A DNA stretch of 64,000 nt, taken from NCBI GenBank assembly GCA_002364215.1, contig DEXQ01000008.1, positions 187,468 to 251,467 on the forward strand, read 5' to 3'. The translations under genes were made by a program, and so were the position numbers. A model generated the notes under the pieces. That model searched no databases, had not been told where the DNA came from, and worked only from the letters and a program-made list of their open reading frames with translations. This document shows positions 52,241 to 61,425 of this stretch, in pieces; the stretch's first letter is position 1, and each line of letters starts with the position of its first letter. The stretch is from Aequorivita sp. UBA3180 (GTDB lineage: Bacteria > Bacteroidota > Bacteroidia > Flavobacteriales > Flavobacteriaceae).

Positions 52241-53449
52241 ATGAGGTTACGATTCTTATATACCATATTCATTTCATTAATGCTTTTACAAATAAGTTGC
52301 ACGGAGCCTTATGAAATTGAAACTGTAGATTTTGAAAGTGTTTTGGTGGTGGAAAGCACCATTACCAATGAGGTAAGGCCACAAGTTGTAAAACTAAGTA
52401 AAACTTCAAGGCTCGAAGATCCCGAAATTTTAATTGTGAACAGCGCCACAGTTACTGTATCAGCAAGTAATGGCTATAATTATAGTTTTTATTGGGATAG
52501 TGAGTCCGGTAATTATTTATCTGAACAGCCGTTTAGCGCGGCCCCCAATACATCTTATATTTTAAAGATTGTCACTTCAGATGGGAAGCGTTATTCATCA
52601 ACTGCAGTTACTTTGCCACCAATAGTAGAAATAGGCTCACTTTATGCGGAACGAATTGTAGATGCTATGGATAACAAGGATGGCGTTCAAGTTTTGGTGG
52701 ACACAGAAGATTTAACAGGCCAAGCAAAATATTTTAGATATGAGTACGAAGAGACCTATAAAATTATTGCTCCCAATCCTTCTCCATATATTTCAGAAAT
52801 TATCAATTATAATCCTTCCACTGGAAGTTATGAAGTAGTTTTAACTCCTCGGGAGCCTGAAGAAATTTGTTATTCTACTGAATTTTCATCTGGAATTAAC
52901 CAAACTACTACAACAGAGTTAAATGAAAATAGGGTGTTTCGTTTTCCAGTGCGTTATTTGTCAAAATTTGATGCTAAGCTGCAGACTCGATACAGTATTC
53001 TCGTAAAACAATATGCGCAAAGTGTTGAGGCCTATACTTTTTATAAAATAATAGATGAACTTGGTAGTATTGAAAGCCTTTTATCGCAAGGTCAGCCCGG
53101 TTACGTTGCCGGTAATATGGTTTCTGAAGCAAATCCTGAAGAGAAAGTTTTGGGTTTCTTTGAGGCGTCATCAATGACATCAAAAAGAATTTATTTTAAT
53201 TACGAAGATTTTAGCTTGGAAAAACCACCTTATTTTGTGGATTGTGACTTACTATTGCTAGATTACCGCGACAATACGTCACTGGATAACGATCCGGACG
53301 AGCGCGAAATAATCTATAATTATTTAACCTACTATGATTATCAGGTAGTAAGTTTTGCCCAAAATTTTTTATACACTATCGCTAAGCCAGAATGCACTGT
53401 GTGCACTTCTTTTTCATCAAATGTAAGACCCAGTTTTTGGGAAGATTGA
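52241..53449 (+). CDS. DUF4249 lipoprotein, partner of the TonB receptor
   Basis: 402 residues with a lipoprotein signal (lipobox LQISC, Cys 20). DUF4249 hallmarks: FESVLVVESTITNEVRPQVV followed by KLSKTSRLEDPE near the start, an Ig-like N-terminal domain with TSYILKIVTSDGKRYSS, and a C-terminal CTVCTSFSSNVRPSFWED. DUF4249 genes sit almost always directly behind a TonB receptor, as here, so the protein is probably a surface-exposed ligand-binding or lid protein analogous in position to SusD but unrelated in sequence. Stop codon is 2 bp before the next start. Confidence 0.93.
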   Translation: MRLRFLYTIFISLMLLQISCTEPYEIETVDFESVLVVESTITNEVRPQVVKLSKTSRLEDPEILIVNSATVTVSASNGYNYSFYWDSESGNYLSEQPFSAAPNTSYILKIVTSDGKRYSSTAVTLPPIVEIGSLYAERIVDAMDNKDGVQVLVDTEDLTGQAKYFRYEYEETYKIIAPNPSPYISEIINYNPSTGSYEVVLTPREPEEICYSTEFSSGINQTTTTELNENRVFRFPVRYLSKFDAKLQTRYSILVKQYAQSVEAYTFYKIIDELGSIESLLSQGQPGYVAGNMVSEANPEEKVLGFFEASSMTSKRIYFNYEDFSLEKPPYFVDCDLLLLDYRDNTSLDNDPDEREIIYNYLTYYDYQVVSFAQNFLYTIAKPECTVCTSFSSNVRPSFWED

Positions 53450-53451
53450 TT

Positions 53452-55185
53452 ATGGTTAAAAAATTAGTTTTTACAATTTTCGTTTTTTTAGGATTTTTTG
53501 CGACAGCCCAAATTCCTAAAGATAATGTTACAGTTGATGTAAATATTTTTCCCAAGGAAACTGTAGCACTATCCATTAATTCTGAAGTATTGCTTGCCGG
53601 AGAATTGCTTCAGTATAAAGCTTACATACTCAATACTTCAAACAGAAAAAGCCTTTTAAGTAAAGTGGTTTACGTTTCGCTGAGGAATCAAAAAGATTCG
53701 TTAGTCTTTAACCATAAAATAAAGGTTGAAAAAGGGGTTGCAAATGGAGATTTCTTTCTACCTTCTAATTTGCAAACGGGTGTTTATAAATTGATTGGAT
53801 ATACTAACTTTTCAAGGAATAACATTCAAGATGCTTTTGCAGAGAAGTCTATTTATATTATAAATACTTTCAAAAAAAATGAACTCGTCAATACAACAAA
53901 GGATACAATTTTTATAGATGCATCGACTGAAAGCGCTGTTGAAAATTCTGGAAGTGATGGCAGTTCCGAAGTATTTGAAACTATTTTGAATAAAGAAACT
54001 TTTGGGTTTCGTGAAAAAGTGGATTTAAAACTGAAAAGCAACTCAAACACTGTAAATGGAAATTATAGATTGTCGGTAAGAAAGGTAAACCCGGTTGAAA
54101 TTTCCGGTGAAGTTATAAAAGCCAAAACAGCTATTTCATCAGAAAATTTTTATTTGCCAGAACTGCGGGGCGAACTAATTTCAGGTGTTGTTCTCTCCAA
54201 GCTTGGTGATGTTCCTTTGGCAAATAGGGAAGTAGCGCTCACCATACCTGGAAAGGATTTTATTTATAAAATTGCTAAAACCAATAGCGAGGGGCGTTTT
54301 TTCTTTTCTGTGGCAGAAGGTTATGATTCAGAAAAAAGTATCGTGCAATTATATGGAGATGAAGCTACAAGGCGAGATTTTAAAATTGTTATGAATGAAA
54401 AAGATTTTCATTTAAGCCAAGGCGAGCCCTATTTTTTAAAATTAGACAAACAATTAAAAGATTGGCTAGAGGAACGTAGTATACAATTGCAAGTTGAGAA
54501 CGCCTATTTTGATGTAAAGAAGGACAGCATTTTAAAAAATAAAATCAACTCTATATTTTATGATAATTTAGGAACCGTTTTTTTACTTGATGATTATACA
54601 AGGTTTCCTACCGTAAGAGAAACTTTTATAGAGGTAATTACTCTGGCAGCAATTAGAGGAACTGGAGATAATGCTAAATTTATTGTAAACAACGAGTATG
54701 ATCCTAATAGAATAGCAAAGTTTAATGACATTGACCCATTGGTGCTTGTGGATGGAATTGTAATCCAGAACAATGAAGAACTCATAAATTACAATGCCCG
54801 CGATATTGAAAGTATACGTGTGGTCAACGAACCGTATCGATGTGGACCTAAAATTTTTAGCGGAATTATAGCTGTAGAAACCAAAAACGGAAACTTTGTT
54901 CAAAATCTATCTCACGATTATTTGAATGAAATGGAGCTTCCGCCCCTTATTAAACAAAAAAAGTATTACAGACCAGATTATAGTAATAAGGAAGTACAGG
55001 CTAGAATTCCAGATTATCGCATACAACTGTTCTGGGAACCAAATGTTCAATTTTCCGGCGGAAGTTATTCAACAACTTTTTATACGTCGGACGTGTCGGG
55101 TACTTATGAAATATCAATAGAAGGTTTTAGTGAGGAGGGCAAATATTATTTGGCTAAAAGTTATTTTCAAATTATGGACAAATAG
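53452..55185 (+). CDS. Exported macroglobulin-like protein with TonB plug-like segment
   Basis: 577 residues from the ATG at 53452 (signal peptide VKKLVFTIFVFLGFFATAQ). The N-terminal 120 residues resemble an MG2-type macroglobulin domain (LSINSEVLLAGELLQYKAYI, LPSNLQTGVYKLIGYTNF). A second Ig-like region lies at about 250-320. At about 415-490 is a segment like a TonB plug (DPLVLVDGIVIQNNEELINY, DIESIRVVNEPY, FSGIIAVETKNG) with no barrel after it. Such MG2-plus-plug proteins accompany TonB/DUF4249 pairs. It is the last gene of the operon. A periplasmic or surface component that docks with the receptor is an inference. Confidence 0.8.
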   Translation: MVKKLVFTIFVFLGFFATAQIPKDNVTVDVNIFPKETVALSINSEVLLAGELLQYKAYILNTSNRKSLLSKVVYVSLRNQKDSLVFNHKIKVEKGVANGDFFLPSNLQTGVYKLIGYTNFSRNNIQDAFAEKSIYIINTFKKNELVNTTKDTIFIDASTESAVENSGSDGSSEVFETILNKETFGFREKVDLKLKSNSNTVNGNYRLSVRKVNPVEISGEVIKAKTAISSENFYLPELRGELISGVVLSKLGDVPLANREVALTIPGKDFIYKIAKTNSEGRFFFSVAEGYDSEKSIVQLYGDEATRRDFKIVMNEKDFHLSQGEPYFLKLDKQLKDWLEERSIQLQVENAYFDVKKDSILKNKINSIFYDNLGTVFLLDDYTRFPTVRETFIEVITLAAIRGTGDNAKFIVNNEYDPNRIAKFNDIDPLVLVDGIVIQNNEELINYNARDIESIRVVNEPYRCGPKIFSGIIAVETKNGNFVQNLSHDYLNEMELPPLIKQKKYYRPDYSNKEVQARIPDYRIQLFWEPNVQFSGGSYSTTFYTSDVSGTYEISIEGFSEEGKYYLAKSYFQIMDK

Positions 55186-55283
55186 CTTTTTGTGTTAAAA
55201 AAGATGATTTCATTGTTAAAATTTAAATAAAAATGTTTTAACTTTATTCACTTTGATTAAACAACTTTCTAGCCAACTACCAT

Positions 55284-55454
55284 ATGCTTCATTGGAAAGC
55301 GATATACATTATACTAGCAATAGTCTTCGCAGTTGTGGGATTTATCGGGATTGGTGATGGCGGGCTTGAACCTGCCAAGTATATTTCTGGAATTTTTTTG
55401 TTTTTGCTATTGGCTTTTTGGGCCACAGATTTTGTAGGAAGGCGTAAAGGTTAA
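55284..55454 (+). CDS. 56-residue DUF1328-like membrane protein
   Basis: ATG at 55284, TAA at 55452-55454. Two hydrophobic helices (KAIYIILAIVFAVVGFIGIG and ISGIFLFLLLAFWATDF) are joined by a short Gly-rich turn and end in VGRRKG. This layout (WxxI...GFxGI...AxxIAxIxFxxFLxL...GRR) is that of the YtjA/DUF1328 small membrane proteins. Function unknown. It lies 98 bp after the macroglobulin/plug gene and may be read from its own weak promoter (TCACTTTG at 55248, one mismatch). Confidence 0.65.
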   Translation: MLHWKAIYIILAIVFAVVGFIGIGDGGLEPAKYISGIFLFLLLAFWATDFVGRRKG

Positions 55455-55508
55455 AATTTTGAAAACGAGTATATTAATAATTAATTTTTTGTAAATTTAT
55501 TGAACTAT

Positions 55509-55593
55509 CATATCGGGGTGCTTAAGTTTTAAAAACAGCTGAGAATATACCCGTAAAAACTTCGAAACGGATAATGCCAGCAGAAGGAATATG
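55509..55593 (+). promoter_or_regulatory. TPP (thiamine pyrophosphate) riboswitch, no gene downstream
   Basis: The aptamer core matches the THI element: CGGGGTGC (55514-55521), GCTGAGA (55538-55544), TACCC (55548-55552) and GGATAATGCCAGC (55569-55581). P1 pairs CATAT with ATATG, P2 GGGT with ACCC, and P4 CTTC (55560-55563) with GAAG (55583-55586), different bases from E. coli thiM but still pairing. P5 is weak: the usual CTGG is ACGG facing CCAG. An intrinsic terminator follows after 5 nt. The next gene lies on the opposite strand and its stop codon overlaps the terminator T-run, so no plus-strand gene is controlled here. Confidence 0.85.
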
Positions 55594-55598
55594 ATTTG

Positions 55599-55644
55599 CA
55601 AAGGGAATTAAGATTTGTTCAAATCTTGTTCCCTTTGTTTTTTT
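55599..55644 (+). terminator. Terminator of the orphan TPP riboswitch
   Basis: Outer stem CAAAGGGAA/TTCCCTTTG and inner stem AAGATTT/AAATCTT are followed by seven T. The T tract is on the plus strand only, so it is oriented with the riboswitch, although it also sits after the minus-strand lipoprotein stop codon. Confidence 0.88.
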
Positions 55645-58003
55645 ATAAACTACAATCGCCATTTATTATTTGAAGAGCGGTTGGATTAAATCCATTGCCC
55701 GTTATTACATAATTTCCAGAGCATAATCCCCCATTTGTAAAAAAGTCCCTTAGGCCACAAAAATCTCCTAAATAAAAATTGTTAGTTATCGTTAAATCAT
55801 TGTTTGAACCTACACCACATTCAATGAGTATCAAATTTAATAAGAAATCAAGATTTGTTATGGAATCATTATCATCTAGAATTAGGAAATCTTGAATTGT
55901 GGTCAAATCTAGTAAGCCATTTAAGTTATTTAAACTAGGATTTCTACTTATGTCAACGCTTTTTATTGATGATGCATTAGGGAACCCAGAAATACTGGAA
56001 AGAGCATTGTTGTTCACAATTTTTAAATAGAAATCACTTGTTGCTGTAAATGGACTAAAAGATAGATATGATAAAGAATCATTGTACAAAATATCAATTC
56101 CTCCTTCTATTCTATCTAAGTTACTAATACCATCAATATTTAAAAGTGATTGATTATTATTAATCACTAAATTTTCACCAATAAAAGATAGTGCCACCAA
56201 AAAATCAATATTAGTTAAATTATTATTGAGTAATAAAGAAATATTCTCTCCAACCGTATTTAGATTATTAAGTCCCTCTATAGTATTGAAGGAGTTATAG
56301 GAAACATCCAATGATTTTTCAATTGAGGAGAGATTGGTAAATCCAGTTAGCGATGATAAATTCAAGTTGCTTATTGTCAAGTTTCCCGTTACTGAAGTTA
56401 AATTTGAAAACCCTGACAGGGAAGTTATTCCATTATTATAAATTATAAGATCTTTTGAAACCGAACTTAAATTTGAGAAACCTGAAACACTCTGCAATTG
56501 AGTGTTGTGGGTTATATAAATATCACCATTAAAAGAAGATGTGAGACTATTGAACAAAGGAATATTCGTTGATTCGTTTGCAGCGAAATAAAGATCACCC
56601 CATATATTAACAAGATTTTGAAAGCCATCAATACTTGAAAATTTAGTATTTTCAATTCTAAAGTCACCTTGTATTGTATTTAAGTTATTAAACCCCGATA
56701 AGGTTCCTGTTCCAAGACAAGATGATAAACTCAAGAATCCATTAATGTTGGTTAAATTATCAAAGCCATTTATAGTTCCCAAATTTTGGCCATTGAAATT
56801 TATATTTCCATTAATTGTTTGGAGATTGTTAAAACCGACTATTTCATTTAATCTTAAATTATTCTCTAAATAAAAATTTCCGTTTAAAAACTGGAGGTTA
56901 TTCATTCCATTAATAGAAGATATTGTGCTACCGATCATTTCGAACCCACCCAGTTCTGTTAAATTTGATAATTGACTTACATCGTTGACAAAGGTGCGGT
57001 CATATTTACCTTCAATTCTTAATTTCCCTGTAATTTTCGTAACCTCTTCAAAACCTTTTAGAGTATGAAACTGGTGTAAACCAAAACTTTTAAGAATAAC
57101 ATCTCCATTAATTTCCTTAATTCCAGTTAATGGAGAGAGGTCGATTATAGGACTCGATGTGGGGATTCCAAAGTCCATACAAGGTTCATACGTATAAATT
57201 TCTCCATTTACAACATCGATTTGATGTCCTTCAAATAAATCTACAGCATATTGATGCCTTAAAATAATATCTTGATTAAGTGTACCAATTGGCATAAAGT
57301 TCACCGAAATTAAATTTGGGTCAGAAGTACTACCGCTTGGGTCTTGGGCTCTTATATTAATATAATATCGATGAAATAGCTGAAGTTTATTGTCTGTGTT
57401 TGCATTTGTAAAGGTGAATGAATTTTCCGTGGTAGTAAAATCAAGCCAGTACATATCATAGATACCATCAAAATAACAGTCATAGCCTTCTTTTAGAAAA
57501 GTTAATAAATAAGTTACCTCCTCTCCATTAGGGTCAACACAAGGATTCCATGAGACTGTAATGCTATCGGAGGTATATGTGGCTGTGAAATTTTCGACCA
57601 TTTGACAGGGTGGGGTGCCATCCCCACCCCTATTGGTTACATTTATGGTAACATTTGCACTGTCGCATAGTGCATTACTACTATTGTCACAAACTTTGTA
57701 TGTAAAGGTATCAACCCCGATAAATGTGGAATTTGGAGTGTATTTTATCGCACCTGTTACGGGGTTTATTTCGGTAGTTCCATGGCTTACAGCATTTTCT
57801 ATAATCACCGAAGAGGGGTCTAAAGGATTATCCCCCGCTTCATCGTTCAATAGTACATCAATTACCACAGATCGATTATTTGGAGTAGTTGTTGAGTCAT
57901 CAACAGCAATGGGCGCACCTTCGACTCTCTGAATATCATCATCCTTTTTTGAACATTTTAGGCTCAAAGCTAGGATTACAAATAGGAGTAGCGTTTTTTT
58001 CAT
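55643..58003 (-). CDS. Surface lipoprotein with cadherin-like, FN3 and L-domain-like repeats (paralogue 1)
   Basis: 786 residues with a lipoprotein signal (ALSLKC, Cys 17, then SKKDDD, an acidic stretch often linked to surface export). An Ig/cadherin-like domain lies at about 30-125 (APIAVDDSTTT, VLLNDEAGDNPLDPSSV, TFTYKVCDN), then an FN3-like region to about 240 (SITVSWNPCVDPNGEEVTYLL). From about 270 to 760 are receptor L-domain/leucine-rich-like repeats of roughly 22 residues (GFNNLQTINGNINFNG, GFTNLSSIEKSLDVSYN). It ends NGFNPTALQIINGDCSL. It is probably a surface adhesin or binding protein. The 675-residue protein next door is a paralogue. Confidence 0.85.
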   Translation of the reverse strand: MKKTLLLFVILALSLKCSKKDDDIQRVEGAPIAVDDSTTTPNNRSVVIDVLLNDEAGDNPLDPSSVIIENAVSHGTTEINPVTGAIKYTPNSTFIGVDTFTYKVCDNSSNALCDSANVTINVTNRGGDGTPPCQMVENFTATYTSDSITVSWNPCVDPNGEEVTYLLTFLKEGYDCYFDGIYDMYWLDFTTTENSFTFTNANTDNKLQLFHRYYINIRAQDPSGSTSDPNLISVNFMPIGTLNQDIILRHQYAVDLFEGHQIDVVNGEIYTYEPCMDFGIPTSSPIIDLSPLTGIKEINGDVILKSFGLHQFHTLKGFEEVTKITGKLRIEGKYDRTFVNDVSQLSNLTELGGFEMIGSTISSINGMNNLQFLNGNFYLENNLRLNEIVGFNNLQTINGNINFNGQNLGTINGFDNLTNINGFLSLSSCLGTGTLSGFNNLNTIQGDFRIENTKFSSIDGFQNLVNIWGDLYFAANESTNIPLFNSLTSSFNGDIYITHNTQLQSVSGFSNLSSVSKDLIIYNNGITSLSGFSNLTSVTGNLTISNLNLSSLTGFTNLSSIEKSLDVSYNSFNTIEGLNNLNTVGENISLLLNNNLTNIDFLVALSFIGENLVINNNQSLLNIDGISNLDRIEGGIDILYNDSLSYLSFSPFTATSDFYLKIVNNNALSSISGFPNASSIKSVDISRNPSLNNLNGLLDLTTIQDFLILDDNDSITNLDFLLNLILIECGVGSNNDLTITNNFYLGDFCGLRDFFTNGGLCSGNYVITGNGFNPTALQIINGDCSL

Positions 58004-58110
58004 AATTTTTTTAGAGTGATATATTAATAATATTCAGAAGATGTTTTAGTAGGCGCAAAAAAGATGTTATAGACTTAAATTATTATCCAATATGAAAGTT
58101 ACAAGGAGAA

Positions 58111-58130
58111 GGAAGATTTTTAAATCTTCC
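58111..58130. terminator. Hairpin after paralogue 2, diverged duplicate of the 55599-55644 terminator
   Basis: GGAAGATTT/AAATCTTCC with a 2-nt loop, flanked by CAAGGAGAA and TTCCCTTTG and a T run. Sequence and position relative to the lipoprotein stop codon mirror the hairpin at 55599-55644, so the gene duplication included it. Confidence 0.7.
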
Positions 58131-58142
58131 TTCCCTTTGTTT

Positions 58143-60170
58143 TTATAAACTGCAATCGCCATTTATAATCTCTAAATGAGTTGGATTATAACCATTGCCC
58201 TCAATTAAATATTCTTGTGAACAGAGGCCATTATTAGTAAAGAAATCCCTTAAGCCGCAAAAATCCCCCAAACTAAAATTTCCAGTAATGGTTAAATCGC
58301 TGCCTGTTGGGAAATTATCGCATTCGATTAATTCAAGATTTGAAAGAAAGTCCAGATTTGTTAACGCATCATTATTTCTCAAATTAATAGTATAATAAAC
58401 TTTGGAAAGATTTTGAAAAGTATTTAGTGATGAAAGATTTTGATTATTTTCAAGATATATATCTTTTAAATAATTAAAATCCTCAAAGCCACTAATATTT
58501 GTTAGAGAAGGATTGTTAACTAAATAAATATACAAAGGATTACTAGAGTCATATTGAATGGAATTGAAACTAATATTTTGCAAAGAATTATTATTTATAA
58601 AAGTTATTCTTTCTCCAATATTACCCAAATTTGTAAAGCCATTAGTATTTTGTAAAATTTGATTGTTATTTATTGTAAGTTCATTAGCTACTTGTGTTAA
58701 ATCTTGAAACATATTTACATTTTCAAGACCAGAAAAACCAATTTCAAAATAATTAGTAGTGTTTAAATTTTGAAATGCATTTATATTAATTAATTCTTCA
58801 CAATGCTTAATTTGAAAAAAATTAGCAGTATTAATATTATTTAATCCAGAAAAGGAGTTTAAATTGGAATTATTTGAGATAATAACATCTCCATTAAATT
58901 GATTCATTTGATTGAACCCAGAAAAAGATTGAAGGTTGGAATTCCCAATAACATTAAAATTCCCAAGAATTTTTGGAACATTTTGAAATGCACTAATAGC
59001 AGTGAGGTTAAAATTATTTTCTAATATAAAAGAGCTATTAAAATCTTGAGAAATGTTATTAAATCCTTCTAAAATAGGAATTGAATTTCCAATCATTTGA
59101 AAACCGTGCAGTTCAGTTAAATTAGATAACTGGCTTATATCATTAATAAAACCTCTATTATTTTCACCTTCAATCCTTAATTTACCGCCAATTTTAGTCA
59201 CTTCTTCAAACCCTTCTAGGTTATGGAAATTATGCCATCCATAGCTTTTCAATATAACGTCGCCATTTATTACTTTAATTCCAGATAAGGGTGAAAGATC
59301 TGAAATGGGGGTAGAAACATATATGCCGAAATCCCTACAAGGTTGTCCGATTATTATGTTTCCATTTAAAACATCTAATTGATTGTCTTCAAAAACATCA
59401 ACCTCATATTGATAATTTAATTCAATATCTCCAGTATAAGTTCCAATGGGGACTGAATTAAAGTAAACGTTTGTCGGTTCCGAGGTATTTCCAGCAGGGT
59501 CTTTTGCGGTGACTACCGCCCAATATTTAACAAAAAATAATTTATCGTTAAAAGTATAAGTAGTTTCAGTTGTTTCTACCTCTTCGTTTATGTTATAAAA
59601 GACGGCATTCAAATAGCAATCATATCCAGAAGAATAAAGAATAATAGAATATGTAACTTCTTCACCATTAGGGTCAACGCAAAGATTCCAAGATAGAGTT
59701 ATAGTTTCGTTTGTTTGAGAGTATGTTAAATTTTCAACCATTACACAAGGGGGTGTGACATCTCCATTAGCAGCCAATACTCTTACTGAAACTGTTGCAG
59801 TATCACAAAGTGATGGATTGCCATCATCACAAACTTTGTATGTAAATGTATCTGTTCCGACAAATTCTGGGTTTGGTGTATAAGTAATTGCACCGGTGGC
59901 AGCATCTACAGTTGTAGTTCCATCTGTGGCGCCAGTTTCAACAACCACAGTGGTTGGATCAATATTGTTATCAGGATCGCTATCGTTTAATAAAACATTA
60001 ATTAATACAGAAATATCCTCTTGAGTAGTTATTGTGTCATTTACTGCTAATGGGGCTTCATTCTGTTCAGTAGGATCTGGGTCTGGATCTGTGTTTATTA
60101 TATCATCATCTTTTTTAGAGCAATTTATAATTGTAATCAATGCAAAAAACAGTAGAAATAACTTTTTCAT
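58143..60170 (-). CDS. Surface lipoprotein with cadherin-like, FN3 and L-domain-like repeats (paralogue 2)
   Basis: 675 residues with lipobox ITIINC (Cys 17) and SKKDDD, then an acidic linker (NTDPDPDPTEQ). Same domain order as paralogue 1: cadherin-like (APLAVNDTITTQ, TFTYKVCDDG), FN3-like (ETITLSWNLCVDPNGEEVTYS) and L-domain repeats from about residue 265, fewer in number, so the protein is 111 residues shorter. Matching blocks such as ISDLSPLSGIKVINGDVILK and GDFCGLRDFFTNNGLC show a tandem duplication followed by repeat loss or gain. AT content is higher than in the neighbouring housekeeping genes. Function is probably surface binding. Confidence 0.85.
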   Translation of the reverse strand: MKKLFLLFFALITIINCSKKDDDIINTDPDPDPTEQNEAPLAVNDTITTQEDISVLINVLLNDSDPDNNIDPTTVVVETGATDGTTTVDAATGAITYTPNPEFVGTDTFTYKVCDDGNPSLCDTATVSVRVLAANGDVTPPCVMVENLTYSQTNETITLSWNLCVDPNGEEVTYSIILYSSGYDCYLNAVFYNINEEVETTETTYTFNDKLFFVKYWAVVTAKDPAGNTSEPTNVYFNSVPIGTYTGDIELNYQYEVDVFEDNQLDVLNGNIIIGQPCRDFGIYVSTPISDLSPLSGIKVINGDVILKSYGWHNFHNLEGFEEVTKIGGKLRIEGENNRGFINDISQLSNLTELHGFQMIGNSIPILEGFNNISQDFNSSFILENNFNLTAISAFQNVPKILGNFNVIGNSNLQSFSGFNQMNQFNGDVIISNNSNLNSFSGLNNINTANFFQIKHCEELININAFQNLNTTNYFEIGFSGLENVNMFQDLTQVANELTINNNQILQNTNGFTNLGNIGERITFINNNSLQNISFNSIQYDSSNPLYIYLVNNPSLTNISGFEDFNYLKDIYLENNQNLSSLNTFQNLSKVYYTINLRNNDALTNLDFLSNLELIECDNFPTGSDLTITGNFSLGDFCGLRDFFTNNGLCSQEYLIEGNGYNPTHLEIINGDCSL

Positions 60171-60206
60171 ATTACCAATTTTATGAATACAATTTACAAA
60201 AAAAAG

Positions 60207-61314
60207 TTACAACTCATCCTTCTTCTCCTTCTGCCCAGTCATCATCAAATAGGCTTTTAGGAATTCATCAATCTCACCATCCAGCATAGCGTCAGTATTT
60301 CCGGTTTCGTGGCCTGTACGTACATCTTTAACAAGTTTGTATGGGTGTAACACATAGTTGCGTATTTGCGAGCCCCATTCTATGGCAAGTTTGTTGTCCT
60401 CAATTTCGGCACGCTGTGCCATTTGCTTGCGAAGTTCAATTTCATACAATTGCGATTTGAGCATCTGCATTGCCTTTTCACGGTTGTCCAACTGGCTTCG
60501 TGTTTCGCTGTTGTGAATAACAATACCGGAAGGGTGGTGGGTAAGTATGGCTTTTGTTTCTACCTTGTTTACATTCTGGCCGCCAGCACCACTACTGCGG
60601 GCAAATTCCCAAGAAATATCGGCCGGGTTGATTTCAATTTCAATAGTATCATCAACCAACGGATATACATAAACGCTCGCAAAACTTGTATGTCGCTTTG
60701 CGTTACTATCAAAAGGAGAAATACGCACCAAGCGGTGTACGCCGTTTTCGCTCTTTAACCATCCAAAAGCATATTCGCCTTCAATTTCCAAGGTTACGGT
60801 CTTTACGCCGGCAACATCGCCCGCCTGAAAGTTGAGTTCCTTTACTTTAAAATTGTTTTTTTGGGCCCACATCAGGTACATCCGCATCAGCATTTGTGCC
60901 CAATCGCAGCTTTCGGTTCCGCCGGCGCCCGCGGTAATCTGTAGTACAGCGCTCATGTCGTCGCCTTCTTCGCCCAACATATTGCGGAACTCCAGATCTT
61001 CAATTGCAGATTCAGCCTTTTCAAAGGCAACATCTACATTTTCAGGTTTTCCTTCGCCTTCTTTATAAAATTCAAGAAGAATTTCAGCTTCTTCGGTGAG
61101 GGTTTTTGCTGTTTCGTAATCGGTTACCCATTTTTTTTTGGTTCGTAAAACCTTCATAAAAGCTTCGGCTTCCTGTGGGTTGTTCCAAAAGTTGGGGTCA
61201 AAGGTTTTTTCTTCGTCGTTTGTAATCTCTATGTTTTTTCCAGCAATGTCAAAGATAGCGCCTCAAGGCATCTAACCGCACCTTAAGGTCTTTTATTTGG
61301 TCTGTTGTTGTCAT
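60207..61314 (-). CDS. prfB: Peptide chain release factor 2 with programmed +1 frameshift
   Basis: RF2 recognises UGA and UAA. The gene starts at the ATG ending at 61314, reads 21 codons to CTT, meets an in-frame TGA (61249-61251) and continues after a +1 shift at CTTTGAC with DIAGKNIEIT, giving about 368 residues in all. The ATG at 61157 is internal. The stop-recognition tripeptide SPF is in VRISPFDSNAKRH and the peptidyl-hydrolysis GGQ in SSGAGGQNVNKVE. An SD-like GAGG lies about three codons before the shift site, as in E. coli, so RF2 autoregulates its synthesis. Confidence 0.97.
61248..61254 (-). other. Programmed +1 frameshift site of prfB
   Basis: Minus-strand CTTTGAC, preceded by TTGAGGCGCTAT. 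This is the classical RF2 slippage site: when RF2 is scarce, the ribosome pauses at UGA and slips from CUU to UUU. Confidence 0.93.
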
Positions 61315-61334
61315 ATTTAAGGTAAGAATTTTAG

Positions 61335-61342
61335 CAAAAATA
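61335..61342 (-). promoter_or_regulatory. -7 promoter box of prfB
   Basis: Minus strand TATTTTTG, matching TAnnTTTG, 20 bp before the prfB ATG. A 7-bp inverted repeat, AGCCGAA/TTCGGCT (61357-61377), lies just upstream, between prfB and the divergent gene. Confidence 0.5.
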
Positions 61343-61425
61343 CTATTAACTTCGTGAGCCGAACGAATATTTCGGCTAATTTTATGGTTTCTTATAAAAA
61401 CGTATTTCTCAAAATATTTTTACAG

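Noticed and set aside
60207..61157. prfB starting at the ATG ending at 61157
   Set aside because: RF2 would lack about 52 N-terminal residues; the upstream segment with CTTTGAC restores the normal length by programmed frameshift.
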